A stretch of 64,000 nucleotides of DNA. Source: Shinisaurus crocodilurus (lineage: Eukaryota > Chordata > Lepidosauria > Squamata > Shinisauridae). Both the position numbers and the translations under genes were made by a program. The stretch spans positions 142,760,599-142,824,598 of the forward strand of contig CM037880.1 of the NCBI GenBank assembly GCA_021292165.1, read 5' to 3'. The notes below the pieces were generated by a model. It was not told where the DNA came from and ran no database searches. It saw nothing but the letters and a program-made list of their open reading frames with translations. Shown here piece after piece: positions 12,795-24,432 of the stretch (the first letter of the stretch is position 1; the number at the start of each line of letters is the position of its first letter).

Positions 12795-13217
12795 CAGTAT
12801 CGAACTGTATCATTACACTAAATCAAATTGCACTTCCGCAACTCTGCCAAAACTAGTGGTTGCGCAAGTGGCAATGTGATGCAAAGTAGCAACAATGTAT
12901 TAAGAGAGCTTGTGCAAGTGGCAACAAGATGCACTTGCGGAGTTTGTGCAAGTGCAGCATATTGTGCTAATGGAACATGTTATAACACAAAGTGGAACCA
13001 AGATGTGCTAGCGGAGCTTGTGCAAGCAGAACTGCAATCCGTTAGTGGGGCGGTTGCACAACCATTAGTGGGGTAGTTGCACAAGCGGAACCGCAATCTG
13101 TTATTGGGGTAGTTGCACAAGCGTAACTTTAGTTGAATTCCCTTGTGCATAGTTGCACACCTAATTTCCGCCAGTGCAATGTCACCTGCTCTAGTGAAAT
13201 GACACCATAGGATACTG
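12795..13217. mobile_element. hAT-like MITE with subterminal repeats
   Basis: Ends cagtatcgaactg and ccataggatactg are inverted for about 7 bp and again, more loosely, over the next 20 bp. The flanks accttggg (12787-12794) and ccctttgg (13218-13225) agree at six of eight positions, as an aged 8-bp target duplication would. Inside, units such as cttgtgcaagtggcaac and tagttgcacaagcg recur in both orientations, a subterminal-repeat pattern typical of hAT elements. No transposase is present. Confidence 0.7.
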
Positions 13218-13379
13218 CCCTTTGGTAACACCACAAGAAGCATAAGGAGAACGTATGTCCTTCATAGCTGAGCAGTGATTAAGTGCTGCTTTCTGCAGAG
13301 TGTACGTTTTATTTCTCTTTAGTAAAGCACATAGGATAAATTCAAAGGACCTGGTCGGGTGAAGGGGTGCTTCTGTAGC

Positions 13380-13651
13380 CAGAATTGCTCCTGGAGTATC
13401 AGGTGGCTGTTGTGGCTATGATTGCTTTTTCCCAGCTTCAGCTGGTTTGCCAATTGTGTCCCTTCCTGGAAAAGGCACACCTAATCAATGTCTTAATCAC
13501 CTCTCATTTAGATTACGGTACTGCAATATGCTCTCCATAGGGCTACCTCGAAGAATGTTTAGAAACTTCAGCCAGTGCAAGATGCAGCAGCCAGATTGTT
13601 CTCTGGAGTGCTCTTTGCTGACGATATTACACTGGTTATATACCAACTGCA
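13380..13651 (+). mobile_element. L2-type LINE, left part
   Basis: The plus strand reads through degenerate L2 reverse-transcriptase text, with CNMLSIGLPR and LQPVQDAAARLFSG-like phrases, to an ITLVIYQL segment where the L2 is cut. It resumes at 14726 with the same bases (taccaactgca), so 13652-14725 is a later insertion. Confidence 0.75.
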
Positions 13652-14725
13652 ATCCGTTGTGGAACTTCAGTATGCTGATGATAATGTGGTCTCCGCACAT
13701 TCAGAGGATGATCTCCAAACTATCCTAAATGCTTTTGCAGAAGCATACGAAACACTTGGTCTCTCACTTAACATCAAAAAAACCAAAGTGCTTCATCAGC
13801 AAGTGCAAGTTAACCCTTTGGTGATGCCATCTATCCAGCTTGGCGGGACAATACTGGAAAATGTCGATCATTTTCTCTATCTTGGCAGCTATCTCTCTGT
13901 TACAGCCAACGTTGACAATGAAATCCAGCATCGTTTGAGCTCCGCAAGTGCCGCATTTTCTCGAATGAAACATAGAGTGTTCGAGGATCGGGATATTTGT
14001 AAGAAGACCAAAACACTGGTTTATGAAGCCATTGTATTACCAACTTTATTGTATGCCTGCGAAACATGGACTATCTATAAACGTCATTTCCACCTCCTTG
14101 AAAGATTTCATCAACGTTGCCTCCGGAAAATCCTGTGAATTACTTGGGAAGATAGGCGAACAAATGTCAGTGTACTGGAAGAAGCGAAGACTACTAGCGT
14201 TGAAAAAATGATCCTTCAACGCCAACTTCAATGGACCGGTCATGTTGTTCGAATGTCTGACTGCCGTCTCCCAAAGCAGTTACTTTATTCCCAACTCAAG
14301 GATGGAAAGCGGAATATCGGTGGTCAGCATAAGACTTCTAAAGATGTTCTTAAGGCTAATCTAAAAAAATGCAATATAAACATCGAAAACTGGAAAGCTC
14401 TGGCCCATGAACGATCTAACTGGAGGTTGGCCTTTCACAAAGGTTCTATGGACTTTGAAGAAGCCCGAGTGCAAGGTGAAAGAGAGAAAAGTGCTAAGCG
14501 AAAAGCACGTCAAACGAATTCTTTACAGAACCATCTTCCATCTGGTAACCTATGTCCTCACTGTGGAAAGCTGTGTGGATCTAGAATTGGCCTCCACAGT
14601 CACTTACGGACCCATCGCTAGAGTCTACACAATATTTTTCTTTAGAATTTCCTTTTAAAATTTTCTTTTTGTAATTTTTTTATCCTGTAAGACAATCTTA
14701 CTTGGTCACGAGTGATCGCCTACAG
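13652..14725 (+). mobile_element. LINE with C-terminal zinc finger, inside an L2
   Basis: The 1,074-bp insert is bounded by an 11-bp duplication, taccaactgca, at 13641-13651 and 14726-14736. It starts at the catalytic YADD of a reverse transcriptase and runs to the natural 3' end, so it is 5'-truncated as expected from target-primed reverse transcription. The clade is not certain: the thumb and C-terminal text (GHVVRM, RLPKQLLYSQL, a terminal C2H2 finger) differs from the CR1, L2 and L1 copies in this window. Confidence 0.85.
13653..14621 (+). pseudogene. LINE reverse transcriptase, C-terminal part
   Basis: The frame starts at YADD (catalytic aspartates of the RT palm) and continues through NIKKTKVL, HFLYLGSYLS and LLYACETWTIY, all usual blocks of LINE RT thumb regions. 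A single TGA at 14136-14138 breaks it; the surrounding text ILxITWEDRRTN suggests a former CGA Arg codon changed by CpG decay. After the stop the same frame runs open to 14621 and ends in a C2H2-like finger, CPHCGKLC followed by HSHLRTH. The fingers and palm residues are lost with the 5' truncation. Only one lesion suggests a fairly recent insertion. The N-terminal residues that can be read upstream of 13652 belong to the host L2 and are a chance fusion. Confidence 0.8.
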
Positions 14726-15175
14726 TACCAACTGCACTGGCTTTCAACTTGTTTCCAGGCACAATTCAAGGTGTTATGTTTACCTATAAACCCCGAAACA
14801 GTTTGGGGCCAGGATAGCTAAAGTACCGCCTCCTCCCGTATGAACCTGGCCCTTAGTTTAAGTTCTTTTTTGGAGGCCCTGTTAAGTATCTCACCACCAA
14901 AAGAGGTTAGGTTGGTGGGAACGTGGGACAGGGTATTTTCTGTGGCAGCATCTTGATTATGGAACTCCCTCCATAGGAAGGTTAGACTGGCTCCTTCTTT
15001 GGGTGGGCTGTCAAAACACTTTTGTTCTGCCTGGCGTTTGAATGATTTTTAATGTAATTCTGCTCTCTGTTTTTAATTATGATTTTCCTCCTGTTTTTAA
15101 TTTTATTATGGTATTGTTTTATATGTTTTAACTTGTATGTCAACTTAAAGGCTCTTTTTGGAACAAAAGCAACTC
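14726..15175 (+). mobile_element. L2-type LINE, right part
   Basis: Continuation of 13380-13651 after the insertion. It reads ccaactgcactggctttcaa, then a degenerate FKVLMFTYK-like stretch, a Trp-Asn-Ser-Leu-like block near 14955 and a 3' UTR. It is heavily decayed. Confidence 0.75.
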
Positions 15176-15185
15176 AAATAATTTT

Positions 15186-16466
15186 ATAAACAAACTAGCT
15201 TTTTTTTACCCGGCGTTGCACGGGTTGTCCTTTTCCTATAGGCACTCTTTGTTCGAAATTCCTTAAGGTAGCTGTCCGCTGTGAAATCCCTGCTCCTCCC
15301 TCCCCCCCAGGACTGCACAATGAAATCCCTGCTTCCCCCCATGACTACACAATGAAATTCCAGCTTCCCTCTCCCTGGGACTATGCAACAATGAATTCCC
15401 TGTTTCCCTCCCCACCAGTACTACAAAATGTAATCCCTTCTTTCCCCCCCCTCCGGGACTATGCAATCAAATCCCTGCTTCGCCCCTCCCCCGGGACTGC
15501 ACAACAATGAATTCCCTGTGCCCCCCCCCCGGTACTACACAATGAAATCCCTGCTTCTTTCCCCCGGGACAATACAACAATGAATTCCCTGTCTCCCCCC
15601 CCCCCAGTACTACACAGTGAAATCCCTGCTTCCCTCCCCCCGGGACTATGCAACAATGAAATCCCTGCCCCCCCCCAGGACCACACAATGAAATCCCTGT
15701 GCCCCCCCTCGGGACTACACAATGAAATCCCTGCTTCCCCTCCCCCCTGGGACTATGCAACAATGAATTCCCCCCCCCCCGGGACCAGACAATGAAATCC
15801 CTGCTCTCCCCCCCGGGCCTATGCAATCAAATCCCTGCTTTCCCGCTCCCGGGACTATGCAACAATGCCCCCCCACAGTACTACACAATGAAATCCCTGC
15901 TTCCCTCCCCCCCGGGACTATGCAACAATGAAATCCCTGTGTGTCCCCCCAGGACCACACAATGAAATCCCTGTGTCCCCCCCCACGGGACTACACAATC
16001 AAATCCCTGCTTCCCCTCCCCCCTGGGACTATGCATCAATGAAGTCCCTGCCTTCCCCCCCCCAGGATTACGCAATCAAATCCCTGCTGTGGTTCATGTG
16101 AACATTCTGTTTGGACGTAGGAGAGATTTGCATATCCGCCTCTGATTGGGCCCCTGTGGAGGCAGTGCATACCAACATTCTATGTGCCGGTTGGAGCTAT
16201 TTGCATAACACCTCCTGAATGGCCCCTGCGAGCATTCCAAGCGACGCCATTGGCTCTCATCTATTTTGGGCCGTACAGGCAAGGCGAGGGTTTTTCAGAG
16301 ATTTTAACCCGCCAGTCTTTGTCCTTGGGTGATGAGGAGTATGCGTGCCAAGTTTGGGGCGGATCCGTCCAACTGGGTAGGAGCCAAGGCGACGCAAACC
16401 CGCCGCACGGACCCACATACGTACGTACAAACAAACAAACGTACAAACATTAAGTTCTATATAGTA
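15186..16466. repeat. Unclassified dispersed element with internal minisatellite
   Basis: The left edge carries a motif, acccggcgttgcacgggttg, seen at the ends of dispersed repeats in many animal genomes. The right edge has gtgccaagtttggggcgga and cgtacaaacaaacaaacgta before ttctatatagta. The middle is the tandem array at 15270-16090. No coding domain is recognised, and I cannot assign a family. Confidence 0.45.
15270..16090. repeat. C-rich minisatellite
   Basis: About twenty imperfect units of roughly 36-45 bp repeat the phrases cacaatgaaatccctgcttc and gggactatgcaacaatga, joined by C runs of variable length (up to about ten). The unit alternates between 'actacacaatgaaat' and 'actatgcaacaatgaa' types, suggesting a two-unit higher-order period. 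Long Gly-rich minus-strand frames here arise from the repeat and are not genes. Confidence 0.9.
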
Positions 16467-19069
16467 GATAAAGTAAATAAATGAAAAAGATGGATCACAA
16501 ATAGGGCCCTGGATGGAACACTGTTCTTCAAGAGGATTGTCGGTTTGGACAGCGTGCTCTGAGGTAATCCCAATGAAAATTGCAAAATACTGGTTGGCAA
16601 CTTTCAGATAATTACATTAGATTATGAAGTATTAACAGATGATAAAAACCTTAACTGATCATTCTCAATAGAACACTGCTATTCACTGTTTTCCATGCTT
16701 CTTTCCTAGATCAGCGCGCGCGCACGCACACACACACACACACACACATATCCATCCATCCATCCATAAACAAATTCCACTGTACACTGACTGAAATTTC
16801 CTATACTGTTGCCCCTCAATGAAGCAAATATGCTAAATGAAAATCTGACAATATTCTCAAATATGAATGTCCATGTCTTAAGAAGATAAAACTATTCACT
16901 GATAGAAACTATCAGGAGAAACAGAACCATCCATTTTCAGTGCTGCTCATTAAAATCTTTGTTAAATTTTCGGAACTTACTAGGAACTGATCAAATCACC
17001 CATCACATCTTCCCAACTCTGTGTGCATTGTTCTGCACATGGGAATTTCCTACTTCCTTCTCCGCATTAGCAGCTCTCCCATGAGCAAAGGGCTTGGAGA
17101 AGATCTCCAAGCCTAATGTATATATGCCTAATATATATATATGGTATACATAAGAGACTAGCTAGAAATACCCTTTAATGCTCAATATTGCATATAACAT
17201 GTAATGGTTATTTGACACTGAAGATATTGACCCATAACTCAGAGCTATAATGGCCACATAGAAAACCAGAACAACCAGGTTTTCCCATTCACTATTCTGT
17301 AGAAAGGGCAACTTATTGTGCATTTTCCTTTGTGGACATCAGGTTGCCCCTTCCACCAGCTTGAAAAGGAGAAACCTTGCAATTAAAGACTGGGCAGTGG
17401 AGTTTTCACACCAATAAGGAACTGCAGTAATCAGGTGAGAATGAATGTCTTTTTATAATTTGAATAAAATAACTGTACTAATTTATACACTGTATATACT
17501 TAGATAGCCAATGAATACTTGATGTCTACCTTTTTGGTTTCATCTATGCTGAATAGGAAAACTACACATTTTAAAGAACTAGTTTAAACTTTCTCCCCAA
17601 AACTATGATGCATCCCAGATGTTCTAATTATGATTGTTTTTTCAGCATTTAACATTTTGCCTCTTTACTGCTGCCTGAAATTATAAGTTTATTTATGTTC
17701 ACAATTTGGCTGAAGAAACACAACTTTTCATTGTTAACAGATGTAATATCAAAGTATACTGATTATGTAAATGAAGGCAGGGTGTGTGTGTCATAATCCT
17801 AAAAGCTGTATCACAACTCATCTATGTGCTACTACCGTAATTTGTTTGTTTGCTCCATTTAATCCTTTCTTGATGTTGCTCTGTGGCAACAATTGAAAAA
17901 TATTGTTAGAATAGCTGTTAAATTACAATGCACCATTGTGTTTTAACCCATATGATCCTAGCTTCCTTACTTTTTTCACTGTACAAATGTATTTGATGAA
18001 AGCAAAATTCTAAATAAGGATTTAGTACAGAACAATATTATAGCTTTCAAGGAGTCAGCTATGATAAAGCTGCAAGATATAACAAATAACGCTCAATGGT
18101 TCTAGATTATTCTGCTATTTATCTATCTTAATGTGTGAGAAGACTTTAAAACTGAATTACTTTCGACCTAGAAATATTTTTTTCCTGAAAAGTTTTAATT
18201 TCACATCAATATATTAGAGGGAAAATAATTGTGTGCACCATAGATGTGCTGATTGTATTTTGCTCTATTTTAAAATGCAGTTACAGAGATTCAAATAATA
18301 ACAGAGCATTCTAATTCACATAATAGCACATATCACCTGTCTCTTTTTAAAAGCATCTTTTTATTAGAAACACAAATCAATACACTCAAGGGGCTGCAAT
18401 AACTACCTTGGGCAATTTGTATTATCATTTCCTTTTTAATGTTCTGACTCTAAGTAACTTATTATTATGAATGGCATGAAAATGGCAACCTGTCACAATT
18501 GATTTTTTTAAGCCTAAGATTTTTGTTCTTTTTAAAAAATAATTATCTTCCTATTAAATAAAAGTCTAGCTTATAAAAGGCAATCTCAAGTTTCAGCTCA
18601 TGATAACCGAGATGTCTTTTTAATAGCCCTAAGAAAGGTTATTGCCCCAAATTAGCAGCTGACTGCAGAGTTTTGAATGGAAAACTCCCACAGATGTAGA
18701 GATACTTTTTTAAAATCAATAATTAAATCATGGTAACAGCATTTTGAATACAGAGCAGACTGTCCCAACCCCCTGGACAGATATCTTGGAATCAAATATT
18801 CCAGAAAATCCCACAAAACCCTACGGGATGAAAACATTCAAAATAGGTTAAATGATGTGTTTCACCGCAGTATTCTCTGGCAGAGAGTATAGGTTTTCAA
18901 AGTGTCATATAGGGATAAGAATGGATGACATCTTCATGAGCATCCCCATTCATATTCTACACCAATTAGTGATGCGTAACTATGAGTGACTAGAGCTGGA
19001 CTGGGGAGAAAGTTTTGCAGGAGGCAATGAAAATGCCAGTGCAACGTGGCAAAATGCAGAATGTCCCTT
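16467..19069. other. Intron-like sequence with microsatellites
   Basis: No gene is recognised. A (CA)n run lies near 16725-16748, followed by (CCAT)n. A short (AT)n is near 17135. No P4-ATPase exon with splice sites was seen on the minus strand. Confidence 0.5.
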
Positions 19070-20110
19070 TTAAAGAAGAAGCACCACTGCTGTGAAGGCC
19101 TTTTCCCTGGCAGCTACCTGCTTTGCTTCACCAGGCAGGTAGACCTGGAGAAGGACCTCAAACGAACATCTTAAGGGACACAATGAGGCAAATCATTAAA
19201 GTACCCTGGGCCCAAGACATTTAGGGTTTTGAAGGTCAACACCAACACTTTGAACTGGGCCCAGAAACATACAGGTAACCAGTTTAATTCTTTTAATTCT
19301 GAGATATTTTCAAAGTGGCAGTTTCCTGCTAATAATCTTGTGGTCATATTCTCAACCAGTTGAAGTTTCAAAACCATCTTCCCAGGCTGCCTCACACATA
19401 GTGCATTACGGAGGCCAATCCTGGATGTTACCAGAATATTATCACTGTAGTCAAACTATTTTGGGTCTAGGAAGGGCTGTAGCTGGTGCACCAGCCTAAG
19501 CTAGAGAAAGGCACTTTGGGCCACCGATGACAGTTCAGCATCCAGAGTAAGAACCAGATCCAAAAACAGCCCCAGGCTAGACACTTGTCCTTTAAGGGGG
19601 AGTGTAACCGCATCCAGACCAGGTTGAACAGCACTTCCCAGAATTAATGACATGCCAACCAACAGAACCTCTTTCTTTGCTGGATTTGGCTTGTTTATTC
19701 ACCCTCATTCTCTCATTACTGACCCCAAGTACAGCTGCACCACCTCTCCTGGCTCTGATGCAAAGGAAAAATAGAACTGAGTATCATCAATATATTAATG
19801 ATACCTCACTCCAAATCACCAGAGGTTCTCGATCAGCAGCTTCATCTATGTTAAAAAGCATAAGGGACAAGGTAGAACTCTCTGGAACACCATAACACAA
19901 GTGCTGTACTGCTGAACTACAGCCTCCCAGGACCATTTTCTTGTACCTGTCTGCCAGGTAGGAGCTGAACCTCTGGAACTTGGGGTCCCCCAATTCCCAA
20001 CCCTAAAATGATTCAGAAGGATACCATTGTTAATGGCATTAAAAGCTGCTAAGAGGTCTAGGATGATGAACTGGTTGAATTCCCCATCTCTCACCCAATT
20101 TCTATGCTAA
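19070..20110 (-). mobile_element. L2-type LINE, antisense, decayed
   Basis: Minus-strand frames carry L2 reverse-transcriptase text: FIILDLLAAFNAINNGILLNH (cf. the [15 protein letters not shown] block of 61933-63198) near 19950-20090, and LKLQLVENMTTRLLAG and FKVLVLTFKTLNVLGPGYF near 19200-19390. Stops and shifts separate these blocks. It is old and non-functional. Confidence 0.75.
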
Positions 20111-20438
20111 ATCCAGGTCTGAAATAGGTCTATATAATCAGTTTCATCCAAAAGAATTTGGAGCTGGCTGGCTACCACTGTCTAGGGCACCTTGACAAAA
20201 AAAATACATAAAATATGATTGCCTGAAAATACAGAATAAAGAAGTCCTATCAAGCAAGAAGAAAAGAAAAGAAAAAGGGCACTAAAGCAACAGCAGATTG
20301 GGGAAACTATGGCTGCAAACCATTGTGAAAAAAATTGTGAAAGAATGAAAGTATGGAATGCTTTTACTACATTCACTTTTGGTACATCACAACATTGGCT
20401 CTTAAATATTGCCTCCTCCCTCATCACTTGATCTATAG

Positions 20439-20548
20439 CAGGGGTGGGCATCACCCCCCAGATGTTGTTGGACTGCAATTCTTATTAGCCCTAGTCAATA
20501 TAACTAATAGGGAGGGATGATAGGAGTGACACATGTTCCCCATCCCTG
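20439..20548. mobile_element. hAT-type MITE
   Basis: The 110-bp element begins caggggtgggcatca and ends gttccccatccctg. Flanks atctatag (20431-20438) and ctctaaag (20549-20556) agree at six of eight bases. A central segment 'ttgttggactgcaattctta' is shared with 41834-41966. Confidence 0.75.
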
Positions 20549-20556
20549 CTCTAAAG

Positions 20557-20964
20557 CCTTAAGTAGCATTCAAGGAATTGTAACCCCACTCCTTGCTTTC
20601 AGTGATCCTAACGTATCCACAACTCAACTGAGAAATCCTGAGGCTTGACTATTTTTGCTAATAATTGGTCCACCAGTAATTTGAGAAACACTGTAGTCAA
20701 AGTCATAACTGAATACTCTTTAATTGAATCTTCAGCACACTTATTAAAAAAAAGTGTAAAAAAATCCTTCCCAGATGTTAAGGAGCTCAGCTTTATGCAT
20801 TGCCCAAAATAACTATGAATAACAGGACTAATTAAAAATTTAACAAATAAAGCACTCCTAACACTTAAAAATGCTTTAAAAATGTTAAGTTGGGAAAAAT
20901 GTGCTCCACAGCTGTAAAAGTTGACCTGATTCCCGTTACCTATGAATTGGAAGCAGAGATAGAG
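20557..20964. other. Unassigned sequence left of the DIRS element
   Basis: No gene or repeat family is recognised in this stretch. Confidence 0.4.
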
Positions 20965-21017
20965 AAGGACAGGTTGCTTACCTGTAACTGTAGTTCTTCG
21001 AGTGGTCATCTGTGCAG

Positions 21018-21166
21018 TCACACACATGGGCTCTGCGCCTGCGCGGAGGCCGCTTCGGGAAGATTCTATAGCTGAGGCAAACTTTGGGCGGGAACCCCTC
21101 CCCCCCGCGTCTCTACTGCGCGGGTTCCCGCCCTCTCCCTCAGTTCCCCTGAGACCGCCATCGCGA
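21018..21166. repeat. DIRS inverted terminal repeat, left copy
   Basis: Matches the reverse complement of 26694-26842 over about 149 bp, from cacacacatgggctctgcgc to gaccgccatcgcg. The match is nearly perfect until about 21147, then shows scattered differences. It is GC- and CpG-rich. Confidence 0.9.
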
Positions 21167-21330
21167 TCCCAGTGCTAAGGAAGAACATAGGAAAATCTCC
21201 CTACGTTGAACATCAATACCGAGAGTTGAATTCGATGGTGTCGTACGGTATCGATGGTGCGCCCAAGGGCCCCGGTCCAGTACACCATCGAACTCGACAG
21301 TGACACCGTAGCGGGGGTGGCTGGGCGGGT

Positions 21331-21424
21331 TGTGTGACTGCACAGATGACCACTCGAAGAACTACAGTTACAGGTAAGCAACCTGTCCTTCTTCTTCGTG
21401 GTCTCTGTGCATCACACACATGGG
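21331..21424. repeat. DIRS internal complementary region
   Basis: The left half, through aggtaagcaacctgtcc, is the reverse complement of the outer left end (about 20965-21024). The right half, ttcttcttcgtggtctctgt on to catgggc, is the reverse complement of the outer right end (26829-26866). It thus records the two element ends joined head to tail, as expected for the template that rebuilds ends of a circular DIRS intermediate. Confidence 0.9.
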
Positions 21425-21467
21425 CAGAGTAGCAAGCTGACTTACCGGCGGAGGGTCGGTGTCGGTG

Positions 21468-22623
21468 TCATTGCAGGATCGAGGAAAGGACAGCTCTGCC
21501 GAATACGTTGTCCTTTCGGGATCGGACATCGATACGGTAGTGAGTCACGAACGTGGAAGGCGTCGACCACACTGCCGCTTTGCAGACCTCTGTCAGGGAG
21601 ACACCCCTCTCAAAGGCAGTTGAGGTTGAAACGGCCCTAGTGGAGTGGGCCCGGATCGAGCTCGGTAGAGGTTGTCCCTTGAGCTCGTACGCCAGTTTGA
21701 TACAGGTCACAAGCCACGAAGCCAGTCGCTGGTTCGATACAGGCAAGCCCTTGGAGTGACCTCCGTAACAGACGAAGAGACTTCCTGATGGACTCGGTGC
21801 GCGACTTATAGAAAAGTAAAGCCCTTCGCACGTCCAGCATGTGGAGTTGTTGTTCCAGGGGAGTAGATGGACCCTGGAAGAACGCTGGCAATATAATGTC
21901 CTGGTTGAGATGGAAAGAAGAGACCACCTTCGGGAGGAAAGCCAAGTCTGGGCGCAGTACTGCTTTATCTCTATGAAAAACAAGGTACGGAGGGTCTATC
22001 CTCAGGGCCGTCAACTCCGATGCCCTTCGGGCAGAGGTGATGGCGACAAGGAACACTGTTTTAAGAGTTAACAAGCGGAGGTCTGACGTCGCCATAGGTT
22101 CGAAGGGTTTAGACATAAGTACCTGAAGTACGAGCTGGAGATCCCAAGTCGGGTTTACCGGTTTGAACGATGGGTTCATGTTGTGCAGACCTCTCATGAA
22201 GCGCTTGACTAAAGGATGGGAGAACAGTGTATACCCATCTCTGCCCTCGTGGAACGCTGACAACGCCGCTAAGTAGACTTTCAACGAGCTCGTCTTGAGA
22301 CCTTTGTGTTGCAGATGGAGTAAAAACTGCAGTACACTATGAATAGGAGCCTTCGGATATGGCACCTCGATCTCCCCGAGGTATTCACCGAAGGCTTTCC
22401 ATTTCCTTGTATAGGATGCCCTGGTGGATGGTTTCCAGGCTTCCCGTAACACAAGCTTGATCTCTGCTGGGAGTGAGTCTGGAATCAGATCATCCAAGCA
22501 GTAAGTTGCAGGATGGATGGATTTGGGTGGAGCACTGAGCCTCGAGCTTGAGAGAGGATTGTTGTCGAGCTCGGTAGGCGTAGGTACTTCCCTTGGGACA
22601 GTCTGAGAAGAGGAGCAAACCAT
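21468..22623 (-). pseudogene. DIRS tyrosine recombinase
   Basis: A candidate ATG at 22623 opens a frame that overlaps the end of RNase H, as is common in DIRS elements. The N-terminal core-binding region includes REAWKPSTRASYTRKWKAF. The catalytic Arg lies in TSARRASELTALRI. A frameshift near 21,778 then moves the reading to another frame, which carries the box-II HxxR (AHSTRAV) and the nucleophile Tyr (STFVTHYRID) and stops at 21468. All the expected catalytic motifs are visible, but in two frames, so this copy would not give active enzyme. The enzyme's role would be to integrate a circular DNA intermediate. Confidence in the family is high. Confidence 0.9.
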
Positions 22624-24432
22624 GTCTGTCTCGGCCACCACGGGGTCACAAGTATACAGTTCGTTTGGTCGGACTGGATCTTTGCGATGACTTTGGTTAA
22701 CAGTGGAATCGGAGGAAACACGTAAAATAGAGTCCCTGACCAGGTTAGCAGAAACGCATCCCCGATCGACCGGCTGTCGTGGCCCGCTCTGCTGCAGAAA
22801 ACCTGACACGCCGCGTTGGCTGCCGTCGCGAAAAGGTCCACCGTCGGGGTCCCCCACCGACGAAAAAGGGACTGACGGATTCGGTCGTCCAGTTGCCACT
22901 CGTGGGAATCGAAGGATATCCTGCTGAGGGCATCTGCAAGATAATTGTCCTTCCCCGCGATGTGGATGGCTCTCACCGAGATATGGCGGGGTATCATCCA
23001 GTTGAATATACGAAGGGATAGGTTCGTCAGTCGTATCGAGCGAGTACCTCCCTCCTTGTTCAAATAAGCAACTACAGTGGTGTTGTCGGTGACCACTTGT
23101 AGGTGTTTGCCCTCGAGTATGGGTTCGAGGGATTTCATGGAGTTCCATACAGCTTTGAGCTCGAGGACGTTGATGTGTTTTCCTCGGTCGTGTGGGCCCC
23201 ATTGACCCTGCGCTGTGTGGTCCCCACAGTGAGCTCCCCAGCCCAGGAGAGAGGCGTCCGTCGTCAACGTGATCGAGGGTACGACGGGTCGAAATGGCAG
23301 GCCTTTTGTTAAGTTGTGACGATTCGTCCACCAAAGAAGTGACTGCCTTACTGTTGACGGGATCGACAGACGGGTTCGATGGGCATTCGTCTCGGAATCG
23401 AACGACCTTATGAACCAGTTTTGGAGCTGGCGCATGTGGAGTCGAGCGAGAGGGACGACAGATATGGTCGAGGCCATGAGGCCGAGGAGTCGCTGAATCG
23501 AGAAGGCTGTGCACGAGGTCGCCTTGTGTATTTTCCGGGCTGAGGGTAAGTGTTTTTAGAGTTCTGTCCTCAGGTAGAAAGGCGCGACCGACAGTAGCAT
23601 CCAATAATGCTCCGATGAACTGGATCCTTTGAGTGGGGAAAAGCTTGGATTTCTTTGCATTGAGACAGAGTCCGAGGGTGTTCAGAGTGTTGGTAGTTAA
23701 ATGTAGGGCATCCTGAAGCTCCTGCGCAGAAGGTGCTACGATGAGCCAATCGTCCAGATAGGGGTAGAGCGTCACCCCTTGAGTTCGAAGATAGGCACAC
23801 ACTACCGTCATACACTTGGTAAACACCCTCGGTGCCGTCGAAAGTCTGAATGGGAGTACCTTGAACTGGAAGGTATCGGGTCCGACCTTGAACCTCAGGT
23901 ATTTTTGGCTGTCCCGATGGATCGCTATATAGAAATATGCGTCCTGGAGGTCGATGGATGCAAACCAGTCGTTCTTGCGAAGGAGAGGCAGGATCGACTG
24001 GAGCGTGACCATCCTGAACTTCTTGGGTGGAATGTAGAAGTTCACTGAACGAAGATCCAGGATCGGTCGGAGCCCACCATCCTTCTTCGACACCGTAAAA
24101 TACCTGGAGTAGAGGCCGCCCTGGGCGAGGCGTGGAGGAACCGTCTCGATGGCTCCCTTGATCAGTAGGGAGTGGACCTCTTCTCGCAGCACTTGAGATG
24201 GTTGCGTTGTGAGGGTGCCAAGGAATGGTGGGAGGGAAGCGAACTCGATCTTGTAGCCGTGCTGGACAATGTTCAGAACCCAACCATCGGTGGTAATTTT
24301 CTTCCATGATGGTAGGAAGAGGGATAGTCGGGTTCCAAACTGAGGTCGAGCCGGAATCGGAGTCAATAGGATCGAATTGGAGTTGTCGGTCGTGCCTTGG
24401 GTCCCGTCAAACCCGTCGCCTTTGGGAGTCAC
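22485..24432 (-). pseudogene. DIRS reverse transcriptase-RNase H
   Basis: The upstream frame opens at a GTG at 24432 and overlaps the gag end. It carries RT motifs in order: KKDGGLRPILDLRSVN, SIDLQDAYFYIAIHRD (first catalytic Asp), LPFRLSTAPRVFTK (usual text has Gly where Arg stands here) and PYLDDWLIV (YLDD palm). A shift near 23,545 breaks the frame; the second frame begins LLGLMASTISVVPLARL and carries RNase H: TDASLLGWGAH, ELKAVWNSM, VVTDNTTVVAYLN and DALSR, which include the acidic residues. It ends at 22485. The Gly-to-Arg change next to the palm and the frameshift argue against activity. The first frame stays open through to the recombinase, so it is easy to misread as one long protein. 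Confidence 0.92.

Noticed and set aside
13575..14138. A single 187-codon gene
   Set aside because: Its first part belongs to an L2 and the rest to a different LINE; the 11-bp duplication shows that the two were joined by insertion.
15459..15826. Long Gly-rich open frames on the minus strand
   Set aside because: They follow the minisatellite period exactly, and exist in several frames at once; there is no domain, splice site or start context.
21213..21419. Arg-rich open frames across the DIRS internal complementary region
   Set aside because: They lie in the terminal-repeat and complementary-region sequence and have no relation to gag, RT or recombinase.
23570..24307. Open frame of 245 codons antisense within the DIRS pol region
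   Set aside because: It is an out-of-phase reading of the RT frame with no domain of its own.
21637..24432. One continuous 931-codon DIRS polyprotein
   Set aside because: The middle part of this frame has no RNase H text; RNase H is in another frame. The long open frame joins RT and recombinase through a shadow region.
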